The notes below the pieces were generated by a model that did no database searches, was not told the origin of the DNA, and saw only the letters and a program-made list of their open reading frames with translations. A program made the position numbers and the translations under genes. 64,000 nt of DNA from assembly GCF_900116145.1 (NCBI RefSeq), contig NZ_FPAB01000001.1, positions 682,001 to 746,000 on the forward strand, given 5' to 3'. Numbering within the stretch: the first letter of the stretch is position 1; every line of letters starts with the position of its first letter. This document shows, piece by piece, positions 38,496 through 48,746 of the stretch. Source of the DNA: Streptomyces harbinensis (lineage in GTDB: Bacteria; Actinomycetota; Actinomycetes; Streptomycetales; Streptomycetaceae).

Positions 38496-38663
38496 ACCTG
38501 GCATCGTGCGGGCGTGGCGGAGCGGATGCCCAGCTGGGCTGGGCCATTGGGTGAGCGGCGCATTTGTGAACTGGTTCACGCACGCCTCTTGGCCGCGCCC
38601 ACCGGCGCGTGCTGAGATTCCTCCACACTCACGATCGGCTCACTGACGCGCCTGGAGGGCGAT

Positions 38664-39437
38664 GTGGCCCAGACCGCCATACCACCGACCGTTCCCCTGG
38701 ACAGCGCGGTGTGGCGGCTGCGGTCGCGCGGCTGCTGGCAGGACGCGGCGGCGCTGCTGGAGCACGCGGCGGCCCTCTCCCCGACGGCGGCGCTGCGCCG
38801 TACCGCGCTGCTGGTGGAGTGCTGCATGTTCACCGGCGAGGGCTGGGAGCGGGCGGAGGACGCGCTGCGGGCCGTGGAGCCGATGGCGCTGACCGACGAG
38901 GAACGGGGGGCGGCGGCCGGCGAGCGCGGCTATCTGGCGTACGCCTCGACGTTACTGCGGGTGCGCGACCGGGCCGATGAGGCGCGGGCCGCGCTGGGCA
39001 GGGCGGCGGCGCTGCTGGCCCCCGATTCGCCGGGCCGGGCGCTGCTGGACTTCCGGCGCGGACTGATGGCGCAGCATGTGAGCGGCAACGCGGAGGCGGC
39101 GGAGACCGGTTACCGGCGGGCGCACGCCGAGGCGGTGGCCCGGGGCGACGCGCTGCTCAGCTCGTACACCTGGCGGCAGCTGGCGGCGCTCGCCCAGCAA
39201 CGGGGGGACCTGGAGCAGGCCAGGGAGGGGTTCACGCACAGTCTGCGGCTGCGGGAGGAGACCGGTTTCCTGGTGGGCATCGCCCCGGCGCTGGTGGCGC
39301 TGGCGGAGGTCCAGCCGGAGCCGGAGGCGACCCGGCTGCGCACCGAGGCGGGGCGGCTGTTCCATCTGCTGGACCGGGTGCCGCGCTGGCTGGCCGCCCA
39401 GCTCACGCCGCAGCCGCCCGCGCCGGCCCCGGCGTAG
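38664..39437 (+). CDS. TPR-like helical repeat protein
   Basis: A 257-residue soluble protein of Ala/Arg/Leu-rich helix pairs that resemble degenerate tetratricopeptide repeats, most clearly YTWRQLAALAQQRGDLEQAR and EGFTHSLRLREETG. It has no other domain. The repeats suggest a protein-protein interaction scaffold. GTG 38664 follows GGAGG by 5 bases. It is monocistronic and convergent with a GntR gene. Confidence 0.65.
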   Translation: MAQTAIPPTVPLDSAVWRLRSRGCWQDAAALLEHAAALSPTAALRRTALLVECCMFTGEGWERAEDALRAVEPMALTDEERGAAAGERGYLAYASTLLRVRDRADEARAALGRAAALLAPDSPGRALLDFRRGLMAQHVSGNAEAAETGYRRAHAEAVARGDALLSSYTWRQLAALAQQRGDLEQAREGFTHSLRLREETGFLVGIAPALVALAEVQPEPEATRLRTEAGRLFHLLDRVPRWLAAQLTPQPPAPAPA

Positions 39438-39440
39438 GCG

Positions 39441-39463
39441 GGGCCGGGCCGGGCCGGGCCGGG
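39441..39463. repeat. GGGCC pentamer tandem repeat
   Basis: Four full GGGCC units and a partial fifth, directly after the TPR-like gene. It is low-complexity G+C-rich sequence between convergent genes. It might act as a structured transcription barrier, but no more can be said. Confidence 0.5.
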
Positions 39464-39506
39464 CGGCGGTGCGCGGCGGGCCGCGGTTGCTCGGGCGGCG
39501 CGGTGG

Positions 39507-40205
39507 TCAGACGCCGGTGAAGTGCTCGCTCGCCAGCTGTTGCGCGGCCGGCAGGTCGCGGCGGCGCAGCGCGTCGAGCAGGGCCGCGTGCTCCAGGGCG
39601 TCCGCGAGCAGTTCGGCGGTGCCGGGCAGGGGCCGGGAGGTGGCCGGGCTCTGCGAGCGGCGGTGCAGGTCCTCGGCGATGAGCACCAGCTGCCGGTTGC
39701 CGGTCAGCCGCAGCAGCGCGCGGTGGAAGCAGCGGTCGGCCTCGGCGTAGGCGGCGCGGTCGCCCAGGGTGGCGGCGGTGACGGTCGCCTCGGCCAGCGG
39801 GCGCAGTTCGTCCCAGCGCTCCGGGGGGACGGTGCGGGCCAGCCGCATGATGGCCGGCACCTCCAGGGCGGCGCGGACCTCGGCGAGTTCGGCCGCGTCG
39901 CGCGCGGTGTGGCCGGCGATGCGGAAGCCGCGGTTGGGCACGGTCTCCACGGCGCCCTCGCTCGCCAGTTGCTGCATCGCCTCGCGCACCGGGGTGGCGG
40001 AGACGCCGTACCGCTCGGCGAGGGCGGGGGCCGAGTACACCTCGCCGGGCGCCAGTTGCCCGCCGGCCAGGGCGTCGCGCAGGGCGGCGAGCACCTGGGC
40101 GCGTACGGAGTGGCGCTCGGGCAGCGACCTGGGCCGTACCGGCAGGGGTGGTTTCCCGGGGGGCGCCACCGGCGCGCCGGGGGGCGCCGCTATGTACGCA
40201 TCCAC
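39507..40205 (-). CDS. GntR-family regulator (FCD subfamily)
   Basis: A 232-residue regulator: a Pro-rich N-terminal tail, winged helix about residues 30-95 (RAQVLAALRDALAGGQLAPG, ALAERYGVSATPVREAMQQL), and an all-helical FCD effector domain with metal-binding residues (the D/H pattern in EADRCFHRALLRLTGN). FCD proteins sense carboxylic acids. GTG 40205 follows GGGAGGGGG. It is divergent from an iron-regulated reductase and 135 bases away, but nothing shows that it controls that gene. Confidence 0.85.
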   Translation of the reverse strand: MDAYIAAPPGAPVAPPGKPPLPVRPRSLPERHSVRAQVLAALRDALAGGQLAPGEVYSAPALAERYGVSATPVREAMQQLASEGAVETVPNRGFRIAGHTARDAAELAEVRAALEVPAIMRLARTVPPERWDELRPLAEATVTAATLGDRAAYAEADRCFHRALLRLTGNRQLVLIAEDLHRRSQSPATSRPLPGTAELLADALEHAALLDALRRRDLPAAQQLASEHFTGV

Positions 40206-40287
40206 GCGGGCGCCCCCTCCCGTAGAAAAAGTGATGTCGAGCACCCTAGGCCGATATGGGCCGAGATCAAACCCCCTCCTTGATCGG

Positions 40288-40306
40288 GTAAGGTAAGCCT
40301 TACCTC
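40288..40306. promoter_or_regulatory. Iron box (DmdR/IdeR type) upstream of the FhuF-like gene
   Basis: AGGTAA-GCC-TTACCT (40291-40305) is a perfect inverted repeat and matches the DtxR-family iron-box pattern. It lies 36 bases upstream of the ATG. In Streptomyces such boxes are bound by DmdR1 with Fe2+, which represses siderophore and iron-reductase genes when iron is plentiful. Confidence 0.85.
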
Positions 40307-40340
40307 TCCGTCTCGTCCTTGCTCTTGATTCGGTGGCACC

Positions 40341-41168
40341 ATGCACGTCTCCGCTCTCGCCCCGGCCCTGCCGCTGGCACCCGCACTCGATCGTGCGAAT
40401 GATGTCCTGAGCACCCTCCGGTTCACCCAGGAGGCACCGCGCGGCGGCCCGGGATGGGTGCGCGGCAGCGATCTCGCCGAGGCGGGAACCGTGTTGGAGG
40501 ATTTCCTGGCCTGGGACGACGAACGCATTCTCGCGGACTACGGACAGCGCGGCCGGCCGCAGGTCGTGGCCAGTTTCGCACTGCACCGGTACGCGTGGCC
40601 CGCCGCCGTCCTGTTCACGCTCCCCTATTTCCTGCTGCGCCGGGTGCCGTGGCTGGCGCCGGAGGATGTCGCATTCCATCGGGCGGATGGCTTGATCACC
40701 GCGGCTCCCGCTCCGTTCAGCTGCCTGCCGGACGATCCGCTGGCCGGCCATCCGGACGCCCGGGTCGTCGCGGACGAGGAGCAGCTGCGGGCGGCGGTGC
40801 GCGAGGCGGCGGCGGCGCATCTGGGTCCGGTGCTGGAGGGTTTCCGGCCGCGGATGCGCCGGGGCAGCCGGGCGCTGTGGGGCATGGCGACCGACGAGCT
40901 GACCGAGAGCCTGTGGTACCTGGGCTCGCTGCTGGGCGAGGAGGAGCGCGCGCTGGCCGAGACGGAGCTGCTGCTGCCCGGTGGCACCACCCCCTATCCG
41001 GGTGGTGCGTCGTTCCGGAACCTCACCGGTCCGGATGGTGCGACGCTGCGGACCCGCGACCGGGTCAGCTGCTGTCTCTTCTACACGCTGCGCCCGGAGG
41101 CCACCTGTGTGACCTGCCCGCGCATGTGTGACAGCGAGCGGATCGAACGGCTGTCGGCCGTTCGCTAA
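40341..41168 (+). CDS. FhuF-type ferric-siderophore reductase, [2Fe-2S]
   Basis: A 275-residue protein of the FhuF family. The C-terminus carries the unusual cluster ligands CC-x10-C-x2-C: Cys244, Cys245, Cys256 and Cys259 in CCLFYTLRPEATCVTC. It reduces ferric siderophore complexes in the cytoplasm to release Fe2+. The iron box upstream makes iron-dependent repression almost certain. No siderophore genes are next to it. A hairpin (41240-41254) in the gap to the next gene may end its message. Confidence 0.9.
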   Translation: MHVSALAPALPLAPALDRANDVLSTLRFTQEAPRGGPGWVRGSDLAEAGTVLEDFLAWDDERILADYGQRGRPQVVASFALHRYAWPAAVLFTLPYFLLRRVPWLAPEDVAFHRADGLITAAPAPFSCLPDDPLAGHPDARVVADEEQLRAAVREAAAAHLGPVLEGFRPRMRRGSRALWGMATDELTESLWYLGSLLGEEERALAETELLLPGGTTPYPGGASFRNLTGPDGATLRTRDRVSCCLFYTLRPEATCVTCPRMCDSERIERLSAVR

Positions 41169-41239
41169 AGGTTTCGCAACAAATCGCGCAACCCCCGTTT
41201 ACCCCTCACCCATTGGTGGGGCCGGGTTGTGAACCTCAC

Positions 41240-41254
41240 CAGGCCACCGGCCTG
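41240..41254. terminator. Hairpin after the FhuF-like gene
   Basis: CAGGCC-ACC-GGCCTG, 6-bp arms and a 3-base loop, about 70 bases after the stop and about 70 before the DUF2637 start. A second weaker repeat occurs at CCCCTCACCCATTGGTGGGG just before. There is no U tract. Confidence 0.4.
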
Positions 41255-41323
41255 TTGACGCAGGATGCTGGCGGAAACACAGCCGCGAAAGACGACTTCC
41301 CGAGCCGGGTAAGGTGCTCCGCT

Positions 41324-42328
41324 ATGACCGACATAGAGTTCAGCTGGGTGATCGCCGGAGCCGTGCTCCTGGCCGGCGCCCTTGTCGCGGTGACCCTCAT
41401 GAGCAAGGGGCGCAAACCTGCGGCAGCGGCTGCCGACGGAGCGCAGAGCGATTCGTGGGAAGTGATGGAGGAGCGCAGGCGGCGCAAGGAGCGCGCGTAC
41501 GCGACCGCCTCCTACCTCCTGCTGTTCTGCTGCGCCGGGGTGGCGGCGGCGCTGTCCTTCCAGGGTCTGGTCGGCTTCGGCCGGGAGAACCTGAACCTCT
41601 CCGGCGGCTGGGAGTACCTGGTTCCGTTCGGCCTGGACGGCGCGGCCATGTTCTGCGCGGTGATCGCGGTGCGCGAGGCGAGCCAGGGCGACGCGTCGCT
41701 GGGTTCGCGGATGCTGGTGTGGCTGTTCGCCGGTGCCGCCGCCTGGTTCAACTGGGTGCACGCGCCGCGCGGTGAGATGCACGCCGGTGCCCCGCAGTTC
41801 TTCGCCGGGATGTCGCTGTCAGCGGCCATCCTCTTCGACCGCGCGCTCAAGCAGACCCGCAAGGCGGCGCTGCGCGAGCAGGGCCTGGTGCCGCGTCCGC
41901 TGCCGCAGATCCGCTTCGTGCGCTGGATGCGTGCCCCGCGCGAGACGTACGGCGCCTGGTCGCTCATGCTGCTGGAGAACGTCCGCACCCTGGACGAGGC
42001 CGTCGAGGAGGTCCGCGAGGAGCGGCGCACCAAGGAACTGGAGAAGGCCCGCCGCAAGGAGCAGCGCAAGCTGGAGAAGGCGCGGATGAAGGCGCTGGGC
42101 CGGCAGCAGCGGGTCGAGGTCGCCGTGGAGCAGGCCGGCGGGGACCGCGAGCCGGCCGCGCTGGAGTCCGGCCCGACGGCGGTTGGCCGCCCGGCCCTGG
42201 ACGCTCCCGGCTCGCTGGGCACCGCGGGCGCCGCCGCCGGCTCCACCGGGACGGACATGTCCGGCGCGGACGGCCGGCTGAACTCGCTTGAGGAGAAACT
42301 GGCCCGGATCGAGCGTCAGTTCAACTGA
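41324..42328 (+). CDS. DUF2637 (SpdB-like) membrane protein
   Basis: A 334-residue protein: one N-terminal membrane segment, a charged loop, then three segments (ASYLLLFCCAGVAAALSF, VPFGLDGAAMFCAVIAV, MLVWLFAGAAAWFNWVH) typical of DUF2637. A highly charged helical stretch follows (about residues 220-265, rich in Glu-Lys-Arg repeats), then a disordered tail and a final short helix. DUF2637 proteins resemble SpdB spread proteins of Streptomyces conjugative plasmids, but no transfer genes are nearby, so this is a chromosomal member of unknown role. Confidence 0.8.
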   Translation: MTDIEFSWVIAGAVLLAGALVAVTLMSKGRKPAAAAADGAQSDSWEVMEERRRRKERAYATASYLLLFCCAGVAAALSFQGLVGFGRENLNLSGGWEYLVPFGLDGAAMFCAVIAVREASQGDASLGSRMLVWLFAGAAAWFNWVHAPRGEMHAGAPQFFAGMSLSAAILFDRALKQTRKAALREQGLVPRPLPQIRFVRWMRAPRETYGAWSLMLLENVRTLDEAVEEVREERRTKELEKARRKEQRKLEKARMKALGRQQRVEVAVEQAGGDREPAALESGPTAVGRPALDAPGSLGTAGAAAGSTGTDMSGADGRLNSLEEKLARIERQFN

Positions 42329-42379
42329 ACCGGGCCCCGCGTGCGGCACCGCTGACCGGAATACGGCAGCCTGATCCCC

Positions 42380-42862
42380 ATGGGGATATGGCAGCTGTTA
42401 CTGGTGGGCCTGGTGATGCTGTTGGGGCTGCTGGGCATCATGATGCCCGGGGTGCCGGGACCACTGGTGGTGTGGGCCGCCGTGTTCTGGTGGTCCTCCG
42501 CCGAGGGCACCTCGCAGGCGTGGTGGGTCCTGGTCACCGCCACCGCGCTGCTCTTGGTCAATCAGGCGGTGCAGTGGCTGCTTCCGGCCGCCGGCCGGCG
42601 GGAGGCCGGGGTACGGCGGCGGCAGCTGCTGTTCGCCGGGGGGAGCGGGATCGTCGGCTTCTTCGTCCTGCCGGGGATCGGCCTGGTGCCCGGATTCGTC
42701 GGGGCACTGTACGGGTGGGAGCGGGCGCGGCTGGGCGACCACGGCGCGGCGCTCGCCTCCACCCGCGTGATCATGCGGACGGTGGGACGCCGGATGCTGG
42801 TCGAACTGGCGGCATGTCTGCTGGTCACGGGGGTATGGCTCGGCGTGCTGCGCTGGGGCTGA
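42380..42862 (+). CDS. DUF456 membrane protein
   Basis: A 160-residue protein with four or five membrane segments and paired glycine-rich motifs (LGIMMPGVPGPLVVWAAV, FFVLPGIGLVPGFVGALYG) that define DUF456. The function is not known. ATG 42380 starts directly with a hydrophobic segment. It precedes a PPOX gene by 25 bases and may be cotranscribed. Confidence 0.8.
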   Translation: MGIWQLLLVGLVMLLGLLGIMMPGVPGPLVVWAAVFWWSSAEGTSQAWWVLVTATALLLVNQAVQWLLPAAGRREAGVRRRQLLFAGGSGIVGFFVLPGIGLVPGFVGALYGWERARLGDHGAALASTRVIMRTVGRRMLVELAACLLVTGVWLGVLRWG

Positions 42863-42887
42863 GCGCGCCGCGTGGCAGGCTGCGGCC

Positions 42888-43265
42888 ATGAGGGAACAGG
42901 CTGAGTTCAGCGCTCCGGAACGCGCCTATCTGGCCACCCAGCGGCTGGGGCGGCTGGCCACCGTGGACCCGGCGGGACAGCCGCAGGCCAATCCGGTGGG
43001 GTTCTTCCCGCAGGACGACGGCACCGTGCTCATCGGTGGCCGTGCCATGGGCGACACCAAGAAGTGGCGGAATCTCACGGTCAATCCGCTGCTGTCGCTG
43101 GTGGTGGACGATCTGGCGAGCGTGCAGCCGTGGCGGGTGCGCGGGGTGGAGATCCGCGGCGTGGCGCAGTTGCTGGTGGGCGAGCGGGATCTGGGGCCTG
43201 GCTTCAGCCCGGAGGTGATCCGGCTGCACCCGCGCCGCGTCATCAGCTGGGGACTGCCGGACTGA
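42888..43265 (+). CDS. PPOX-class F420-dependent oxidoreductase
   Basis: A 125-residue split-barrel flavin/deazaflavin enzyme: FSAPERAYLATQRLGRLATV, then GQPQANPVGFFPQDDGTVLI, and the ending VIRLHPRRVISWGL typical of the F420-dependent PPOX subgroup. It reduces an unknown substrate with F420H2. Its last 23 bases overlap the end of the convergent Ada-AlkA gene. Confidence 0.85.
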   Translation: MREQAEFSAPERAYLATQRLGRLATVDPAGQPQANPVGFFPQDDGTVLIGGRAMGDTKKWRNLTVNPLLSLVVDDLASVQPWRVRGVEIRGVAQLLVGERDLGPGFSPEVIRLHPRRVISWGLPD

Positions 43266-44712
43266 CCCGCAGCTGCGCGTCCCCGGCGGCCCGCCACAGG
43301 TGGTGGACGGCGTAGGAGCGCCACGGCCGCCAGCCCCCGGCGTCGCCCGGGCCGGCCCCGATGGCGGCCAGCCCGTGGCGTACCCCGGCGTCGCCCGGCA
43401 GGAAGACGTCCGGGTCGCCCAGCGCCCGCATCCGCAGATAGCCAGCCGTCCAGGGCCCGATGCCGGGCAGCGCCAGCAGGGCGGCCTGCGCCGCGTCCCG
43501 GTCGGCGCCCGGTTCGAGCACCACGGTGCCCTCCGCCAGCGCGGCGCACAGCGCGCGCAGGGTGCGGCGCCGGGTGTCGGGCATGCCCAGCTCGGTGAGC
43601 GGCGCCTCGGCCAGGGCGTCGGCGGTGGGGAAGACATGGGTGAGGGCGCCGTCGGGGGCCGGCAGCGGCTTGCCGTACGCGGCGACCAGCGTGCTGGCGA
43701 GGGTACGGGCGGCGGCCACGGTGATCTGCTGGCCGAGGACGGCGCGCACCGCGAGTTCGTGGAGCTGGGCGGCGCCCGGGGACCGCAGCCCGGGGCGGGC
43801 GGCGGCGAGCGGGCCGAGCCGCGGATCGGCGGCGAACCGTTCGGCGACGGCGTACGGGTCGGCGTCCAGGTCGAACAGCCGGCGCAGCCGCTGGACGGCG
43901 GTGGTCAGATCGCGCAGATCGGTCAGCCGCAGCCGGGCGGGGAGCCAGCCGGGGCCGCCGCTCTCGCCGACCTCGGCGACACCGGTGCCGTGCGGCAGGT
44001 CGAGGGAGCGGCGGTAGCCGCGGGTACCGGGCTCGCCGGTGATCTCCTCGATGCCGGCCACGGCCCGGCGGGCGAGGAAGTCGAAGACCTCCCGGGCCGC
44101 GTACGGGCCCCGGTGGGCGAGCCGCAGCGGGACGCCGGCGCCGTCCCGGGGCGCGGCGGTGCGCGAGCCGCGCAGCTGGGTGGGGGTGCGGGCGTAGATC
44201 TGCCGGATGGTGTCGTTGAACTGGCGGACGCTGGCGAAGCCGGCCGCGAAGGCGATCTCGGTGACCGGCAGATCGGTGGTCCGCAGCAGGATGCGGGCGG
44301 TGTGGGCGCGCTGGGCGCGGGCGAGGGCGACGGGTCCCGCGCCGAGTTCGGCGGTGAGCTGGCGCTGGACCTGCCGGGGGCTGTAGCCGAGCCGGGCGGC
44401 GAGGCCGGTGACGCCGTCGCGGTCGACGACGCCGTCGGCGATCATGCGCATGGCGCGGCCCACGGCGTCCGCGCGGAGGTTCCACTCGGCGGAGCCGGGC
44501 ACCGCGTCGGGCCGGCAGCGGCGGCAGGCCCGGTAGCCGGCGGCCTGGGCGGCGGCGGCCGAGGGGTGGAAGGTGACGTTGGCGCGCTTCGGCGTGAGGG
44601 CCGGGCAGCTGGGCCGGCAGTAGATGCCGGTGGTGCGCACGGCCGTGTAGAAGACCCCGTCGAACCGTGCGTCCCGGCTGCGGACCGCTTCGTACCTGCT
44701 GTCGTCGTCCAT
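43243..44712 (-). CDS. Ada-AlkA fusion: methyl-accepting regulator and 3-methyladenine glycosylase
   Basis: A 489-residue three-part protein. Residues about 1-75 are the Ada zinc domain with methyl-accepting Cys (GIYCRPSCPA and YRACRRCRPD). Residues about 85-165 are an AraC-type helix-turn-helix. Residues about 190-489 are an AlkA glycosylase with helix-hairpin-helix LPGIGPWTAGYLRM and the catalytic Asp in FLPGDAGVR. It senses methyl phosphotriesters, activates repair genes and removes alkylated bases. ATG 44712 is preferred over GTG/ATG further out. AidB-like acyl-CoA dehydrogenase lies at 50 kb, a classic co-regulated function. Confidence 0.92.
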   Translation of the reverse strand: MDDDSRYEAVRSRDARFDGVFYTAVRTTGIYCRPSCPALTPKRANVTFHPSAAAAQAAGYRACRRCRPDAVPGSAEWNLRADAVGRAMRMIADGVVDRDGVTGLAARLGYSPRQVQRQLTAELGAGPVALARAQRAHTARILLRTTDLPVTEIAFAAGFASVRQFNDTIRQIYARTPTQLRGSRTAAPRDGAGVPLRLAHRGPYAAREVFDFLARRAVAGIEEITGEPGTRGYRRSLDLPHGTGVAEVGESGGPGWLPARLRLTDLRDLTTAVQRLRRLFDLDADPYAVAERFAADPRLGPLAAARPGLRSPGAAQLHELAVRAVLGQQITVAAARTLASTLVAAYGKPLPAPDGALTHVFPTADALAEAPLTELGMPDTRRRTLRALCAALAEGTVVLEPGADRDAAQAALLALPGIGPWTAGYLRMRALGDPDVFLPGDAGVRHGLAAIGAGPGDAGGWRPWRSYAVHHLWRAAGDAQLRVSPAVPS

Positions 44713-44806
44713 CACACTGCCCAGTGTGCGCCCGGGGCGGGGGCGCACACCGGCGGGAATCGGACACGGCCGTCCGCCGGGGCCGGCGGGCGGGCAGGGG
44801 CGGTGT

Positions 44807-45277
44807 TCAGTCGTCCTGGGCGAGCCGGGCCGGGAAGCCGCCGGTGGCGACCGGGCCCCAGGAGGTGGGTGTGATCCGGATCAGGGACTTGCCCTGCCGG
44901 GTCATCGCCTCCCGGTACTCGTCCCAGTCGGGGTGCTCGCCGGCGATGTTGCGGTAGTAGGTGACCAGTGGTTCCAGGGCCTCGGGGAGATCGAGCACCT
45001 CGGCGGTGCCGTCGATCTGCACCCAGGGGCCGTTCCACTCGTCGGAGAGCACGATCAGCGAGACCCGTTCGTCCCGGCGGGCGTTGCGGGTCTTGGCGCG
45101 CTCCGGGTAGGTGGAGACCACGATCCGGCCCTCGTCGTCCACGCCGCAGGTCAGCGGCGAGCCCTGCGGGGAGCCGTCGGCGCGGCGGGTGAGCAGGATG
45201 GCGCGGTGCCGGGGGCGGACGAAGTCCAGCAGTCCGGGGAGGTCCACCCGGGTGGTGGTGGCGATGGAAGGGCTCAT
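44807..45277 (-). CDS. PPOX-class F420-dependent enzyme
   Basis: A 156-residue split-barrel protein: FVRPRHRAILLTRRADGSPQ, then GRIVVSTYPERAKTRNARRD, and SLIVLSDEWNGPWVQIDG. This is the typical mycobacterial/Streptomyces F420-binding type. ATG 45277. It is on the same strand as lon, 53 bases downstream of its stop, and could be read through from it. Confidence 0.87.
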   Translation of the reverse strand: MSPSIATTTRVDLPGLLDFVRPRHRAILLTRRADGSPQGSPLTCGVDDEGRIVVSTYPERAKTRNARRDERVSLIVLSDEWNGPWVQIDGTAEVLDLPEALEPLVTYYRNIAGEHPDWDEYREAMTRQGKSLIRITPTSWGPVATGGFPARLAQDD

Positions 45278-45330
45278 GGGATCCGACCCTAGGTGATGAC
45301 CGGGCCGGATCCCCTGAGCTTTTCGCGGTC

Positions 45331-47727
<2,397 letters not shown>

Positions 47728-47749
47728 GACCTCTCCCTCAGCAGACAAG

Positions 47750-47768
47750 TTGAGTTCACTGCACTCAA
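47750..47768. promoter_or_regulatory. HspR-binding HAIR element upstream of lon
   Basis: TTGAGT-N7-ACTCAA, a perfect inverted repeat that matches the core of the HAIR consensus (CTTGAGT-N7-ACTCAAG). It lies 23 bases upstream of the lon ATG. In Streptomyces HspR represses dnaK, clpB and lon through such sites, so heat-shock induction is expected. Confidence 0.92.
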
Positions 47769-47846
47769 TGCGGAGAGGCGGCGGGATGTTCCCCGCCCGC
47801 CGGATGTTCGCTGTGAGCGATCAGCCGGCGGCGCAGGGGTACGGGC

Positions 47847-48746
47847 TCAGGTCTCGCGCAGCAGCCGGCGCAGGAAGTCCGCCGTCGCGGTGGGCGGCTC
47901 GGCCTGGATCACGACCTGGTTCATCACGTGCCGGTACTGCTCGATCTCGGCGGGCTTGTCCGGGTAGACCCCGCCGGTCAGCTGTTCCAGGTACACCACG
48001 TCGGGCAGCTCGGCGCCGGGCGGGCGCAGCACCGTCACCGGGCCGCCGACCGCCGCGTGGCCGCCGGCCGAGAAGGGCAGCACCTGGAGGGTGATGTGCG
48101 CGAGCCGGGAGATCTCCAGGAGATGCTCCAGCTGCTCGCGCATCATCGCCGCGCTGCCCATGGAACGGCGCAGCGCCGCCTCGTCGATCACCGCCCACAG
48201 ATGGGGCGGGCCGGGCCGGTGCAGGATCCGCTGCCGGGCCATCCGCAGCTCGACGCGGCGCTCCAGCAACCCGTCCTGCGGCTCGGGGGTGAGCCGGTGC
48301 ACGGCCCGGCTGTACCCCTCGGTCTGGAGCAGCCCCGGGATGAACTGCTGCTCGTAGGTCCTGATGACCACGGCCGCCTGTTCGAGACCGAGGTAGACGT
48401 TCAGCCAGCTGGGCACCACATCGTGGTACGCGTGCCACCAGCCCGGGGTGTTGGACTGGCGGGCCAGGGCGAGCAGCGTGGCGCGCTCGGCGGCGTCGTC
48501 CACCCCGTACAGGGTCAGCAGATCGTCGACGTCGCGCAGCTTGAAACCGGTGCGGCCCATCTCCAGCCGGCTGATCTTGGAGTGCGAGGCGCGGATCACC
48601 TCGCCCGCCTCCGCGCCCGTGATCCGGCGGGCCTCGCGCAGCCGGCGCAGCCGGGCGCCGAGGATCATCCGGGGAACGGTGGGGCCGGATCTGCGGTCGT
48701 CCAGCGGCCCGCCGGTGCGCTCAGTCACGGCCCTTGTCACGCCCAT
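47847..48746 (-). CDS. XRE regulator with DUF5753 domain, without a DUF397 partner
   Basis: A 299-residue Scr1-type regulator: helix-turn-helix about residues 30-85 (LRRLREARRITGAEAGEVIR, ASHSKISRLEMGRTG) and DUF5753 from about residue 105 (VIRTYEQQFIPGLLQTEGYS). ATG 48746 follows GGGAGCGGAC and is preferred over ATG 48758. No DUF397 gene follows its stop (lon lies downstream), so it is an orphan. Its first 26 bases overlap the end of the BrkB gene. Confidence 0.85.
   Translation of the reverse strand: MGVTRAVTERTGGPLDDRRSGPTVPRMILGARLRRLREARRITGAEAGEVIRASHSKISRLEMGRTGFKLRDVDDLLTLYGVDDAAERATLLALARQSNTPGWWHAYHDVVPSWLNVYLGLEQAAVVIRTYEQQFIPGLLQTEGYSRAVHRLTPEPQDGLLERRVELRMARQRILHRPGPPHLWAVIDEAALRRSMGSAAMMREQLEHLLEISRLAHITLQVLPFSAGGHAAVGGPVTVLRPPGAELPDVVYLEQLTGGVYPDKPAEIEQYRHVMNQVVIQAEPPTATADFLRRLLRET

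Noticed and set aside
39441..39463. GGGCC tandem units as a possible phage attachment site or CRISPR remnant
   Set aside because: The units are 5 bases long, without spacers or an adjacent integrase. It is simple low-complexity sequence.
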